A program made the translations under genes and the position numbers. A stretch of 64,000 nt of DNA from Paraburkholderia sp. IMGN_8 (GTDB lineage: Bacteria; Pseudomonadota; Gammaproteobacteria; Burkholderiales; Burkholderiaceae), in the NCBI RefSeq assembly GCF_038050405.1, contig NZ_CP150901.1, positions 1,364,001 to 1,428,000 on the forward strand, given 5' to 3'. Position 1 is the first letter of the stretch. Each line of letters opens with the position of its first letter. The notes under the pieces were generated by a model, which made no database searches, was not told the DNA's origin, and saw only the letters and a program-made list of their open reading frames with translations. Shown piece after piece: positions 19,454-28,097 of the stretch.

Positions 19454-20536
19454 TCATGCATGCTCATCCTCGAACTCCTTCATGTACTGGACAAGCATTT
19501 TGACCCCGTCCAGAGGCAGTGCGTTATAGATAGACGCCCGCATGCCACCGACTAGCCGGTGGCCCTTCAACTGGAGCAACCCGCGAGCTTTTGCTCCGTT
19601 GAAAAACGCTTCGTTGCGGGTCTCATCGGCCAGATGGAATGGCACGTTCATCCTTGAGCGGAACGGGCGGGCAATCCTGTTGATATAGAAGCTGCTTGAA
19701 TCGATGGCGTCGTACAGAAGTTTCGATTTTTCAATATTTTTTGCTTCAATTGCGGTCAACCCGCCCTGCTGTTTGAGCCACTTGAATACCAAGCCGGCAA
19801 TATAAATTGCATAGGTCGGCGGGGTGTTATACATCGAGTTGTTCGCAGCAATCGTTCTCCATTCAAAAGCGGATGGACAGATTGAAAGCGCTCGATCAAG
19901 CAGGTCCTCGCGAACTATGACAACGGTAACGCCGGCGATACCAATGTTCTTTTGCGCACCTGCGTAAAGTACGCCGCACGCAGAAACATCCATGGGGCGC
20001 GAGAGGATGTGAGATGAGACGTCCGCCACAACGGGGGCTGTAGGCACATCGGGAATTGTGAAGATCTCGACGCCGTCGATGGTTTCATTGGTACAGAGAT
20101 GGAGATAGGCTGCATCCGGGGAGAGATCCCACATGTCGACGAGGGGCACATATGTGTAACCATCGTCGCTCTTCGCCTGTGCGACCAGACGTGGAGTGCA
20201 GTATTTATGGGCTTCCTCGAAAGATCTGCGAGACCAGGTCCCCGTCACGACGTAGTCAGCACACCCAGCCGCGTGCAGGAGATTCAAAGGGACGATGGCG
20301 TTTGAACCAATCCCACCGCCCTGCATGAACAGGATCCGGTGAGACTCGGGAACGTTCAGGAGCTCTCGCAGGTCGGCGAGCGCGGCTTCGTGGATCGACG
20401 TGAATTCCGTGCCCCGATGGCTCATTTCCATCACGCTCATACCGCTGTCTTGCCAGTCAAGCATTTCATTCGCTGCTTGACTTAGCACTTCTTCGGGCAG
20501 CGTTGCCGGTCCGGCGGAAAAATTGAATGCACGCAT
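19454..20536 (-). CDS. serC: Phosphoserine aminotransferase
   Basis: 360-residue PLP enzyme of full SerC length. It begins [15 protein letters not shown], has [15 protein letters not shown], then [19 protein letters not shown] and the active-site [17 protein letters not shown] with the PLP Lys, and ends with the usual [17 protein letters not shown] and a FMKEFE-like tail. It converts 3-phosphohydroxypyruvate plus glutamate to phosphoserine and also serves pyridoxal-phosphate synthesis. The usual neighbours in Burkholderiaceae (gyrA, pheA, aroA) are absent, so this copy sits in an accessory operon with a KDPGal-type aldolase upstream (67 bp) and hisC downstream. Confidence 0.93.
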   Translation of the reverse strand: MRAFNFSAGPATLPEEVLSQAANEMLDWQDSGMSVMEMSHRGTEFTSIHEAALADLRELLNVPESHRILFMQGGGIGSNAIVPLNLLHAAGCADYVVTGTWSRRSFEEAHKYCTPRLVAQAKSDDGYTYVPLVDMWDLSPDAAYLHLCTNETIDGVEIFTIPDVPTAPVVADVSSHILSRPMDVSACGVLYAGAQKNIGIAGVTVVIVREDLLDRALSICPSAFEWRTIAANNSMYNTPPTYAIYIAGLVFKWLKQQGGLTAIEAKNIEKSKLLYDAIDSSSFYINRIARPFRSRMNVPFHLADETRNEAFFNGAKARGLLQLKGHRLVGGMRASIYNALPLDGVKMLVQYMKEFEDEHA

Positions 20537-20603
20537 AGGAAAAGTACAGGATGTATTCGGACGTGGCGCGCTGGGCGCACGTTGGCGTTAGACCGGGCAA
20601 TCG

Positions 20604-21284
20604 TTATCTGGCCATGGTCGCGAGGACATCCTCGAGGCAGGTAATGAACAGGTTGGCGTTCTCGCTGACCTGTTCGGCCTGATATCCCGGTCGATACAGG
20701 CTACCGCCAAGCCCGAAGCCACCAGCGCCAGCCTCCATAAACCCCCTGACACTGCTAGGGGTGACCCCACCGACAGGCATGATTCGCATCTGCGATGGAA
20801 TGACGGTGCGCCAGGCGCGTAGTGTGGAGGGTGACAGTCTATCCGCAGGAAACAGTTTAAGAGCGTCGGCACCGTTGAACAGCGCAGCGAATGCTTCAGT
20901 TGGCGTGGCCACTCCGGGTGTGCAGGCAAGGCCCGCCGCTTTGGCGGCACGGATGACAGTCGGATCACTGTGGGGCATAACGATCAGTGTTCCGCCCGAG
21001 TCGGCCACGTCGGTGACTTGGCTGGGCAACAGTACCGTGCCTGCTCCCACCATGACCTCGGGAGGCAGCGTATCCCGTAGCGTACGTATGCTCTGGAGAG
21101 GGTCCGGGGAGTTAAGGGGGACTTCGATAGCGCGAAAGCCTGCCTGATAGAGTGCTCTCCCTATCGGCGCGGCGTGATCGGGTGTCAGACCGCGCAGAAT
21201 GGCAATGAGGGGGCAGGTGTACATGGCTGCGGCGAAGCCGGCGTGGGGTAGCAAGGGGATTCGGTCGGGCAGTGTCTTGTTCAT
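20604..21284 (-). CDS. 2-dehydro-3-deoxy-6-phosphogalactonate/KDPG aldolase
   Basis: 226-residue class I aldolase of the Eda/DgoA family that splits 2-keto-3-deoxy-6-phospho-sugar acids into pyruvate and glyceraldehyde-3-phosphate. Motifs: PLIAILRGLTPDHA with the catalytic Glu replaced by Gly-Leu as in KDPGal types, FRAIEVPLNSPDPLQSI, VMVGAGTVLLPSQV, CTPGVATPTEA, and DALKLFPADRLSP with the Schiff-base Lys. The IEVPLNSP and RGLTP forms favour KDPGal over KDPG aldolase. The start is the ATG at 21284, preceded by GGAAAAAAG; the frame upstream is poorly protein-like. It heads a minus-strand run with serC and hisC, an unusual pairing. Confidence 0.85.
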   Translation of the reverse strand: MNKTLPDRIPLLPHAGFAAAMYTCPLIAILRGLTPDHAAPIGRALYQAGFRAIEVPLNSPDPLQSIRTLRDTLPPEVMVGAGTVLLPSQVTDVADSGGTLIVMPHSDPTVIRAAKAAGLACTPGVATPTEAFAALFNGADALKLFPADRLSPSTLRAWRTVIPSQMRIMPVGGVTPSSVRGFMEAGAGGFGLGGSLYRPGYQAEQVSENANLFITCLEDVLATMAR

Positions 21285-21378
21285 CTTTTTTCCATTTTTT
21301 CCGTGAGACGTCGTTGTACGTGATGGTATAGGGGCGCTCGAGGAACAGAGTGCTACTGGGGGTGATAGCTCAGGCGCA

Positions 21379-21489
21379 TTAGCCGCCGAGCAGTAGTACA
21401 TGGAATTCAAGTGCTACTGCTCCGACGCAAACCACGCCTGCACACGAGAGTCCGACGAACCAGAGTCCGCGCGTGAGTGCCGTACGCAT
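21379..21489 (-). CDS. Small CydX/DUF2474-like subunit of the bd oxidase
   Basis: A 36-codon frame starting 13 bp after the CydB-type stop on the same strand. The product begins MRTALTRGLWFVGLS, has one transmembrane helix (roughly residues 9-35) and a short basic N-terminus. In bd oxidases a single-helix CydX or DUF2474-type protein of 30-45 residues is encoded right after cydB and stabilises the haems. Size, topology, Trp in the first turn and position all fit. The sequence alone is too short for firm family proof. No other frame in this gap looks coding. Confidence 0.65.
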   Translation of the reverse strand: MRTALTRGLWFVGLSCAGVVCVGAVALEFHVLLLGG

Positions 21490-21502
21490 TGCAGGGTGTC
21501 GG

Positions 21503-22504
21503 TCAGTGGTAGTGAAGTTCCGCATGGTCAGTCTTGCCGCGGAAGACCCGGTAACCGAGCGTTGTATAGATAAGAATGATTGGCACGATGATTACGGCAC
21601 CGACCAGCGTGAAGGCCTGGCTCGAATGGGGCGCTGCTGCTTGCCAGATCGTGATACCAGGCAGGATCGCGTATGGCCAGATGGTGGCAAGCAGCCCGAT
21701 ATAGCCCAGCAGGGCGAATCCAAGCGCAAGCAGAAACGGTGTGATGCCGTGGCGCGAGTGGACGGCCTTGTGCATTCCCCAGGTGCAGACAGCAACCAGA
21801 ACCGGGATAGGGATCAGCCAGTGCAGAACGGGCGAATCGAACCAACGAGTCGAGAACATCGGTGCGAGAAGCGGTGTCCACAGTGTAACCACGATAATCG
21901 TGAGCACCTGGAGTGCGGTCAGCGGAAGTACAGCGCGGTAGAGCTTGCGCTGCAGGTCGCCATCGGTTTTCGCGATCAGCCAGCAGCAGCCAAGCAGCGC
22001 ATAGGTAACGAGCAACGCGAGGCCGGTGAAAAGACTGAAAGGTGTGAACCACTCGAATGCGTGACCGGAGAACTGACCGTTGACAACGGGGATTCCTGAC
22101 AGCCAGGAGCCAAGAACTACGCCCTGGAAGAACGTAGCACAGGCAGATCCGCCGATGAACGCGAGATCCCAGAGCTGGCGGGTCCGGCGCGCCTTGCCAC
22201 GGATCTCGAACGCGACGCCGCGGAAAATCAGGCCGATCACCATGAAGAGCAGCGGAACATAGAGCGCGGATAAAACGACCGAGTAGACCATCGGGAACAC
22301 TGCGTACAGCGAGGCGCCTCCCAGTACCATCCAGGTCTCGTTACCGTCCCATACCGGTGCGACACTGCTCATCATCCGGTTGCGATCCTCGTCGCGAGGA
22401 AAGAAGGGAAAGAGGATGCCGACGCCCAGGTCAAAGCCGTCGAGCACGATGTACATCCCGACACCAAAGGCAATGATTGCCGCCCAGCAGATGGTGATAT
22501 CCAT
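21503..22504 (-). CDS. cioB: Cyanide-insensitive-type bd oxidase subunit II
   Basis: 333-residue inner-membrane subunit II of a bd-type quinol oxidase, with 8-9 helices. It opens with the CydB pattern (AFGVGMYIVLDGFDLGVGILFPF), then VWDGNETWMVLGGASLYAVFP, FRGVAFEIRGKARR, and ends in a helix followed by a His-rich tail. It lies 21 bp downstream of subunit I and 13 bp upstream of the small subunit, giving an A-B-X operon. Length is somewhat short compared with E. coli CydB (379), as in the cyanide-insensitive branch. It oxidises quinol and reduces oxygen to water under low oxygen or respiratory inhibition. Confidence 0.92.
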   Translation of the reverse strand: MDITICWAAIIAFGVGMYIVLDGFDLGVGILFPFFPRDEDRNRMMSSVAPVWDGNETWMVLGGASLYAVFPMVYSVVLSALYVPLLFMVIGLIFRGVAFEIRGKARRTRQLWDLAFIGGSACATFFQGVVLGSWLSGIPVVNGQFSGHAFEWFTPFSLFTGLALLVTYALLGCCWLIAKTDGDLQRKLYRAVLPLTALQVLTIIVVTLWTPLLAPMFSTRWFDSPVLHWLIPIPVLVAVCTWGMHKAVHSRHGITPFLLALGFALLGYIGLLATIWPYAILPGITIWQAAAPHSSQAFTLVGAVIIVPIILIYTTLGYRVFRGKTDHAELHYH

Positions 22505-22525
22505 GGCGTAGATCCGGTAGGAAAT

Positions 22526-23947
22526 TTAGTGACGGTCAATAGTGATCTTTGCGGTTTCCCTAACCTGTGTGGCGATAGGGACCGGGCTGTGCTGCAATGA
22601 AATGCTGGCTCCGCTTCCGCCGGCCTCGGGTGAGAGGGCGGGGCCGGCGCAGGCAAGCTTGATCATGTAGTAGATACCGGTGCCGAAGACGAGCGAATAG
22701 ACCACGACGAACGCGAAGAGCGATACACCGACCTGTTGCGCGGTGATGGGCGAGAGCGATTGCGAAGTGCGCATGACGCCATAGACTACCCACGGCTGAC
22801 GGCCGGCTTCGGTAGTGATCCAGCCCGCGAGCAGACAAATGAACCCCGATGGTCCCATCACCAGCACAAAGCGTTGAAACAACTGTGAGTTGAAGAGTTG
22901 GTCACGACGGCGCAGCACAAAGCCGGCGACGGCCATCAGCGCGATGAGCATGCCAAGTCCAGCCATGATGCGGAAAGTCCAGAAGATCAGCGTGGAATTC
23001 GGCCGGTCTGCGGGGGGAACGGATTTCATGCCGACGATCGCGCCGTCCCAGCTATGCGTGAGGATCAAGCTTCCGAGGTGGGGAATCGCGACACGGTAGC
23101 GGGTTGTCTCCGCGGCCATGTCCGGAATGCCGAAGAGATTAAGCGCCGTGCCGCGTTGCTCGGTATCCCAGAGCCCTTCGATGGCAGCAATCTTGATCGG
23201 CTGATAGCGCCGGGTGTTCAGGCCGTGCGCGTCGCCGACAAGAATCTGCAGTGGTGCGAAGGCGAGCAGCAGCCACAGTGCCATCGAGAACATCGTGCGC
23301 ACGGCGGGGTCGCGTCGTCCGCGCAGCAGGTGCCATGCTCCAGTGGCCGCGACAACCAGAGCGGCGACGATGAAGGCCGCGAGTCCCATGTGGGCCAGCC
23401 GGTAGGGGAACGACGGATTGAAGACAATTTTCCACCAGTCGACCGGTACCACGCGGTTGTTGACGATGGCGAATCCCTGCGGCGTTTGCATCCAGCTATT
23501 CGACGCCAGGATCCAGAACATGGAAATGATCGTCCCGATCGCGACGAGCGCAGTTGCCCCAAAGTGGGCGACGCGGCCGACGCGATTCCAGCCGAACAGC
23601 ATGATGCCCAGGAATCCCGCCTCAAGAAAGAACGCTGTCATGACCTCGTAATCGAGCAGTGGCCCGGTAACGCCACCGGCGAAGCTCGAGAACCCGGACC
23701 AGTTGGTACCGAATTCGTAGCTCATCACGATCCCGGACACAACGCCCATGCCGAATGCGACAGCAAATATCTTCGACCAATACAGACACAGGTCCTTGTA
23801 GACCTGACGCCCCGTCTTGAGCCACAGGCCCTCGAGAATGGCAATGAAGCTCGAAAGCCCGATGCTGAGGGCGGGGAAGATGATGTGAAACGAAACGGTA
23901 AAGGCGAACTGGATTCGCGCAAGTGAAAGAACATCGGTGCTGACCAT
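22526..23947 (-). CDS. cioA: Cyanide-insensitive-type bd oxidase subunit I
   Basis: 473-residue subunit I carrying the haems. It shows LARIQFAFTVSFHIIFPALSIGLSSF with the haem-ligand His near residue 20, GVVSGIVMSYEFGTNWSGFS, the subunit-I LEAGFLGIMLFGWNRV, and the quinol-side GRQPWVVYGVMRTSQSLSP. The Q loop is short, typical of CIO rather than the E. coli long-Q-loop enzyme. The start is the ATG at 23947 where the conserved N-terminus begins; the frame extends 45 bases upstream without homology. A cyanide-tolerant oxidase is notable in a window with three nitrilases. An ATCAA-N6-TTGAT dyad lies about 75 bp upstream. Confidence 0.92.
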   Translation of the reverse strand: MVSTDVLSLARIQFAFTVSFHIIFPALSIGLSSFIAILEGLWLKTGRQVYKDLCLYWSKIFAVAFGMGVVSGIVMSYEFGTNWSGFSSFAGGVTGPLLDYEVMTAFFLEAGFLGIMLFGWNRVGRVAHFGATALVAIGTIISMFWILASNSWMQTPQGFAIVNNRVVPVDWWKIVFNPSFPYRLAHMGLAAFIVAALVVAATGAWHLLRGRRDPAVRTMFSMALWLLLAFAPLQILVGDAHGLNTRRYQPIKIAAIEGLWDTEQRGTALNLFGIPDMAAETTRYRVAIPHLGSLILTHSWDGAIVGMKSVPPADRPNSTLIFWTFRIMAGLGMLIALMAVAGFVLRRRDQLFNSQLFQRFVLVMGPSGFICLLAGWITTEAGRQPWVVYGVMRTSQSLSPITAQQVGVSLFAFVVVYSLVFGTGIYYMIKLACAGPALSPEAGGSGASISLQHSPVPIATQVRETAKITIDRH

Positions 23948-24249
23948 GATTTGATGCCCGATTTGCCTGTACGACCCCGGGGGACCGTCCAAGGCAAGAG
24001 TAGAGAGGAGCGCCGAGCGGAATCAATTTTTGTTGATCGCCCGTTTGAAAATATTCTCAACCTCATCTGGCTCATTGCAAAGCAGCACTTGAGTGCAAAA
24101 AAAGCACAGCAGCCCCTTGATAGATGTGGCATTTCGTCTCATGTGCGTCGCTGCGAGAGCGCCCTGGGCGGGTACGACCTGTGACCGAACGCCCGTGCTA
24201 TCGCGCATATTTCCGCAACGGGCGCGTTTCATCGATCGCTGCGCTCGGG

Positions 24250-25470
24250 TTATCGACCAGTTACGGCGGACGGTCGTTCAGTGCGAAACACCCACAGTGC
24301 GAACAGGGCGAGTAGAAGTTCGGCTGCAGCGAAGGTACCCAACGCTCGAGTAAAGCTGTATTGGACGATCTCGCCAAAGATGAGGCTGCCGGCACCGAAG
24401 CCGACAAAGAGTGAAAACACGTTCAGCCCCATAGCCAGTCCGGGACGTTTGCCACCGAGGGACGTCACGATGCCGGCGAAGAGCGGTTGTGTGGTGTCGT
24501 AACCAAGGGAGAGCACAATCGCAGCAAGCGGTATAAAAAGAAGCGGCAGGTGCAATAGCAAAGCGGCGGCAGCCATGGCGCTGAGGCACAGCCCAACTGG
24601 AATGAGAATGGCACGCCCCCACCTGTCTGCTGCACGACCGATAACGGGGCCGAGCAGAAAGCCGGGAATACCGTAACCGAGCAGCGCGAGTCCGATACCT
24701 GTCGGTCCGAGGTGATACTGTCGTTCGATGAACACACCGAGCCAGGTAAATACCCCTGAATGAAACATCGAGTTGAGGAAGACGTAGGCATAGGTGCGCT
24801 GTGCGCGGATGGTAGTGAGCAAGGTGAGATATCCGGATACCACCTCACCGAGCGTGCCGTTGACAGGCGACGCTGCTCTCGTGATGTGTGTTCCGTAACG
24901 CTGGAGCAATGCCAGGGTGATTGCTCCAGCTACACCGACAAAGATAAAGAGTCCCCGCCAGCCGACAATGGGTAGCAGCATCGCGCCGAGCGGCGAACCT
25001 ACTGCCATACCCCCGGCCATGGCGCCGAACAACCAGCCAAGAGGTCGGCCCCGCTGTTCGTAGGGAAACAGCCGGCCTACGAGCACGAGTGCGAGTGGGA
25101 CGACACCGCTCGCGCCCAGCCCGGTTAGTATCCGCCACGCGGTAATTTGCTCAATAGACTTGGCTGTCGCAGTCCCTATCGTTAGGACCGTGAATGCGGT
25201 CAATGATGCAGAAATGACGCGGCTAACGCCAAAGCGATCAGCCAGAGGGCCATAGACTAGCGTCGCTATGCCATATGGAATGAGATACGCAGGTACGATC
25301 AGGGCGACGGTTTGAACTGACGTACTAAAAGTCTGGGACAGGGCGGGTATGATCGGCGCAACCATATACGCCTGAAAGAAGATGAGGAAAGTCACAGCCG
25401 CGAGCATTCGAAGCAGGCGCTCCCGGTCGCCATGACCGGTCTGCGGTGGGGGTTGATTGCCGCTTGTCAT
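24250..25470 (-). CDS. MFS transporter
   Basis: 406-residue, 12-helix major facilitator carrier in the inner membrane. The first helix is at residues ~18-38, the loop 2-3 motif GPLADRFGVSRV is around residue 76, and YEQRGRPLGWLFGAMAGGMAVG marks helices 4-5. The second half contains GPVIGRAADRWGRAIL, the mirrored motif. It resembles proton-driven effluxers of the DHA1 group. It follows the DeoR-type regulator on the same strand with a 123-bp gap and ends about 300 bp upstream of cioA, with no evident link to the oxidase. Substrate unknown. Confidence 0.85.
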   Translation of the reverse strand: MTSGNQPPPQTGHGDRERLLRMLAAVTFLIFFQAYMVAPIIPALSQTFSTSVQTVALIVPAYLIPYGIATLVYGPLADRFGVSRVISASLTAFTVLTIGTATAKSIEQITAWRILTGLGASGVVPLALVLVGRLFPYEQRGRPLGWLFGAMAGGMAVGSPLGAMLLPIVGWRGLFIFVGVAGAITLALLQRYGTHITRAASPVNGTLGEVVSGYLTLLTTIRAQRTYAYVFLNSMFHSGVFTWLGVFIERQYHLGPTGIGLALLGYGIPGFLLGPVIGRAADRWGRAILIPVGLCLSAMAAAALLLHLPLLFIPLAAIVLSLGYDTTQPLFAGIVTSLGGKRPGLAMGLNVFSLFVGFGAGSLIFGEIVQYSFTRALGTFAAAELLLALFALWVFRTERPSAVTGR

Positions 25471-25593
25471 ATCAGTTTTACAATGATGAGTTGGATCTGC
25501 TGTTGGAAAATGTCCAAGATACGGAATGGCCGGATGCTGGCCATTCGACGTTGAGACAACGTGAATGCAGGAGGCACGTTGCTCTTCGCTGCG

Positions 25594-26310
25594 TTACCGT
25601 TCGTGACGAAGGTCAACAGCGCCACTGTCAGTGATGATTGAGGCGAAATCATGGAATCTGGCGAACCATATCGGATCGACCTTTCCACATTTACCAGCGT
25701 TGACAACGAGATGAGATTTAAAGGAACTCGTTATTGCGATCCGTTTGACCGCAGCATCCAGAAAGTGGTTACAGAACGCGCCACGGACTTCGTCAAAGCC
25801 GCTTGCTGATATGAACGCGGTGTTGATTCTGAGGTTTCGAAGCACGGCGATACTTTCGTCGGAGAAGAACGTGGCCGAGTTATGCGCGTAATGTCCCCCG
25901 AGCAGGACTATCCGTACGTTTGGTTTCTGGCGCAACGCATTCGCGACGTCGATTGAATGGCACACGACCGTAAGGCTGATTTCGCCGGAAATTTGACGGG
26001 CCAGCATTGCCAGGGGCTCACCGCTGTCAATGAAGACCGTCTCACCGTCCGTGAGGTGCTTAACTACGGAGCGGAGTGTCTCGGATACGGTGGTTTGCTT
26101 CAGGCTGGTCGTTGACGTGGCATTAAAGGTCAGAGGGCCACGGAAGACATGGCCGCCAAGGCACACAAGCCGGCCTGTACTGGCCGCGATGTCTCGGCGC
26201 ACGGTCATCTCCGACACGCCAAGTATCTTGGCGGCCTCTCGCAGACGTACAGGGCGCCTGTAGCACAGCGCTTCGAAGAGATGATCAACTCGTTCTTTTC
26301 CCGTCATCAT
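25594..26310 (-). CDS. DeoR-family transcriptional regulator
   Basis: 238 residues. The N-terminal winged HTH (AAKILGVSEMTVRRDI at ~23-38) is followed by the DeoR C-terminal sensor fold with its sugar-phosphate-binding marks FIDSG, LLGGHYAHNSATFFSD and a D-rich closing loop. The family usually represses sugar-catabolic genes and responds to phosphorylated sugars. It precedes the MFS gene on the same strand, which may be its target. The start is the ATG pair at 26310/26307 preceded by AGGA; a start 100 bases upstream would add non-homologous residues. Some sensor-domain positions are divergent, so the ligand cannot be guessed. Confidence 0.82.
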   Translation of the reverse strand: MMTGKERVDHLFEALCYRRPVRLREAAKILGVSEMTVRRDIAASTGRLVCLGGHVFRGPLTFNATSTTSLKQTTVSETLRSVVKHLTDGETVFIDSGEPLAMLARQISGEISLTVVCHSIDVANALRQKPNVRIVLLGGHYAHNSATFFSDESIAVLRNLRINTAFISASGFDEVRGAFCNHFLDAAVKRIAITSSFKSHLVVNAGKCGKVDPIWFARFHDFASIITDSGAVDLRHER

Positions 26311-26415
26311 CTGGTCCTGGTTATGGAAAAGGGACTTGCGCATGATCGGAGACGAGTCAGACCGAGTGAGCAGAAAGGACGGCAAAAAGGCCGTTGTGCA
26401 ACGAGTCAAGCCGGC

Positions 26416-26643
26416 TCATACGTGGGGGCTCGCCCGCCTCCTGGCCGTGATTGCGTCTCTGTAAATCATCCATATGTCGTGCGTGAGGGCTTCACCTGGC
26501 GCAACTGTTTCGAATCCGGGAATGTCTTCGCAAAGTCCGAGAAGACAATCGCAGAAGGTTTCGAAATCTGCATTTGCTCCTGCCTGCTGAGCGATAATTT
26601 TGGCCAGATTGCGTTTCTGTTCGGAGGAGAGAGTTGACAGCAC
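26416..26643 (-). CDS. Small conserved protein of unknown function, copy 1
   Basis: 75-residue hydrophilic protein without signal peptide or membrane helix. It aligns end to end with the protein at 63656-63868: QKRxLAxIIxQQAG, DFxxFCDxLLxLxEDIPGFE and IWxIYR are shared. I chose the GTG at 26643 because it aligns with the ATG of that relative, although no strong ribosome-binding site is visible; the frame is open further upstream. No known family was recognised. Helical content is likely. Upstream DNA at 26725-26760 has two GTGTCCGT repeats that may be a transposon end. Confidence 0.6.
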   Translation of the reverse strand: MLSTLSSEQKRNLAKIIAQQAGANADFETFCDCLLGLCEDIPGFETVAPGEALTHDIWMIYRDAITARRRASPHV

Positions 26644-26800
26644 GCTGAGTTCCGGAAAACGGGTTGGATTGAGCTCTAGATATACCCATCGGGTGATGGG
26701 ATTTACAAGGACGGTGATGTGTTGAACTGAAAACGGACACCATCGCCGACGGACGGACACATGTGACAGCGGTCGCAGACGGCTTTCACAGAATCGATAG

Positions 26801-27997
26801 TCAGGCAGCAACTGCGTCGGACAGGCGTTCGGCGACGCGATCGAGTCGCAGTACTGCCTCGTCGATCTCGGCGTCAGTGACCGTCAACGGCGGCAACAGC
26901 CGAAGTACGTTGTTGCCTGCTGGAACACACAGGAGTTTGTGCTCGTGCAGCATCGCAAGAACTTCCCTGACGGGAGGTACGCACTGCAGGCCAACCAGAA
27001 GGCCAGCGCCACGCACTTTGCTGAAGACCGTGGGGTATTTCGATACAAGTTCGTCTAACCGCAGCATGAGCCTGAGGGACGCATCTCGTACCCGCTCCAG
27101 AAACGCCGGGGCACTGATGATATCGAGCACCTCGCTGGCTACAGCCATGGCCAGCAGGTTGCCACCGAACGTCGATCCATGCGTCCCGGGCTGCATGACA
27201 GACCCGACCGCTTCAGTTGCAAGGCACGCTCCGATCGGGAAGCCACCACCGAGCCCCTTTGCCGCAGCCAGGATATCTGGCGTAACGTCTTCGGCAGCGT
27301 AGGTAAAGAGACTACCAGTACGACCGATGCCGGTTTGCACTTCGTCGAGCAGCAGCAGAATCCCGTAGAAATCGCAGAGATCACGGAGTGCATGAAGATA
27401 GCCGGGCGGCAATGGGCGGATGCCGCTTTCTCCTTGGATAGGTTCAATGAGAATGCCGGCGGTATGCTCGGTGATGGCTTCTTCGATCGCAAGCAGATCG
27501 CCGAAGGGTACCTGGTCAAACCCATCGACACGCGGTTCGAAGCCCTCCAGATACTTCTCCTGACCTGTGGCCGCTAGCGAACCCAGTGTCCTGCCGTGGA
27601 AAGCGCCTTCGAGGGTGATTATCCGGTTGCGCTGTGGCGCGCCGCTGCAATGGTGATACCGACGGGCTGCCTTGATGGATAGTTCAATCGCTTCGGTGCC
27701 GGAATTACAGAAGAAAACGCGATCGGCGAAACTGAGTTCGCAAAGTTGGTCGGCCAACATCTCCTGTTCAGGGATCGTGTAGAGGTTTGATACATGCCAC
27801 AGCTTCTCTGCCTGACGCTGAAGCGCCTGGACGAGCCGCGGGTGACTGTGTCCCAATGCGTTGACCGCGACGCCGCTGCCAAAATCGAGGTAGACGTCGC
27901 CGTTGGGCGTAAACAACGTACAACCGTGGCCGCGTTCGAATTGTATCGGCGCACGGGCATATGAGGGAAAAAGATGGGATGCTACCTGGGAGGTCAT
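26801..27997 (-). CDS. Acetylornithine-type class III aminotransferase
   Basis: 398-residue PLP enzyme of the ArgD/AstC type. Intact motifs: YLDFGSGVAVNALGHSHP, FCNSGTEAIELSIKAARRYH (phosphate-binding loop, 97-115), GAFHGRTLGSLAATG, IEPIQGESGI, LLLDEVQTGIGRTG with the PLP Asp at residue 219, and ILAAAKGLGGGFPIGA with the Schiff-base Lys at 247. It transfers the omega-amino group of ornithine-like substrates. It starts 100 bp after a nitrilase stop on the same strand, so the two form a probable operon; a second nitrilase plus aminotransferase pair is at 37.9-40.3 kb. In an arginine context it would be argD, but here the nitrilase suggests another amine or keto-acid substrate. Confidence 0.88.
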   Translation of the reverse strand: MTSQVASHLFPSYARAPIQFERGHGCTLFTPNGDVYLDFGSGVAVNALGHSHPRLVQALQRQAEKLWHVSNLYTIPEQEMLADQLCELSFADRVFFCNSGTEAIELSIKAARRYHHCSGAPQRNRIITLEGAFHGRTLGSLAATGQEKYLEGFEPRVDGFDQVPFGDLLAIEEAITEHTAGILIEPIQGESGIRPLPPGYLHALRDLCDFYGILLLLDEVQTGIGRTGSLFTYAAEDVTPDILAAAKGLGGGFPIGACLATEAVGSVMQPGTHGSTFGGNLLAMAVASEVLDIISAPAFLERVRDASLRLMLRLDELVSKYPTVFSKVRGAGLLVGLQCVPPVREVLAMLHEHKLLCVPAGNNVLRLLPPLTVTDAEIDEAVLRLDRVAERLSDAVAA

Positions 27998-28097
27998 GTT
28001 GATGGTGTCAGTAAGCTAGGACAGGTCAGTGCGCCGGACGGCACCAAGATATTCATGCGTCACCCAGTGCTGCTGTATTCATTAAGGAGCGTTAAGT

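Noticed and set aside
22898..23926. 342-codon plus-strand frame opposite cioA
   Set aside because: Antisense shadow of a clear bd-oxidase subunit; no domain.
24022..24037. ATCAA-N6-TTGAT dyad upstream of cioA as an ANR/FNR box
   Set aside because: The half-sites are in the opposite order and spacing from TTGAT-N4-ATCAA, so it does not match the known box.
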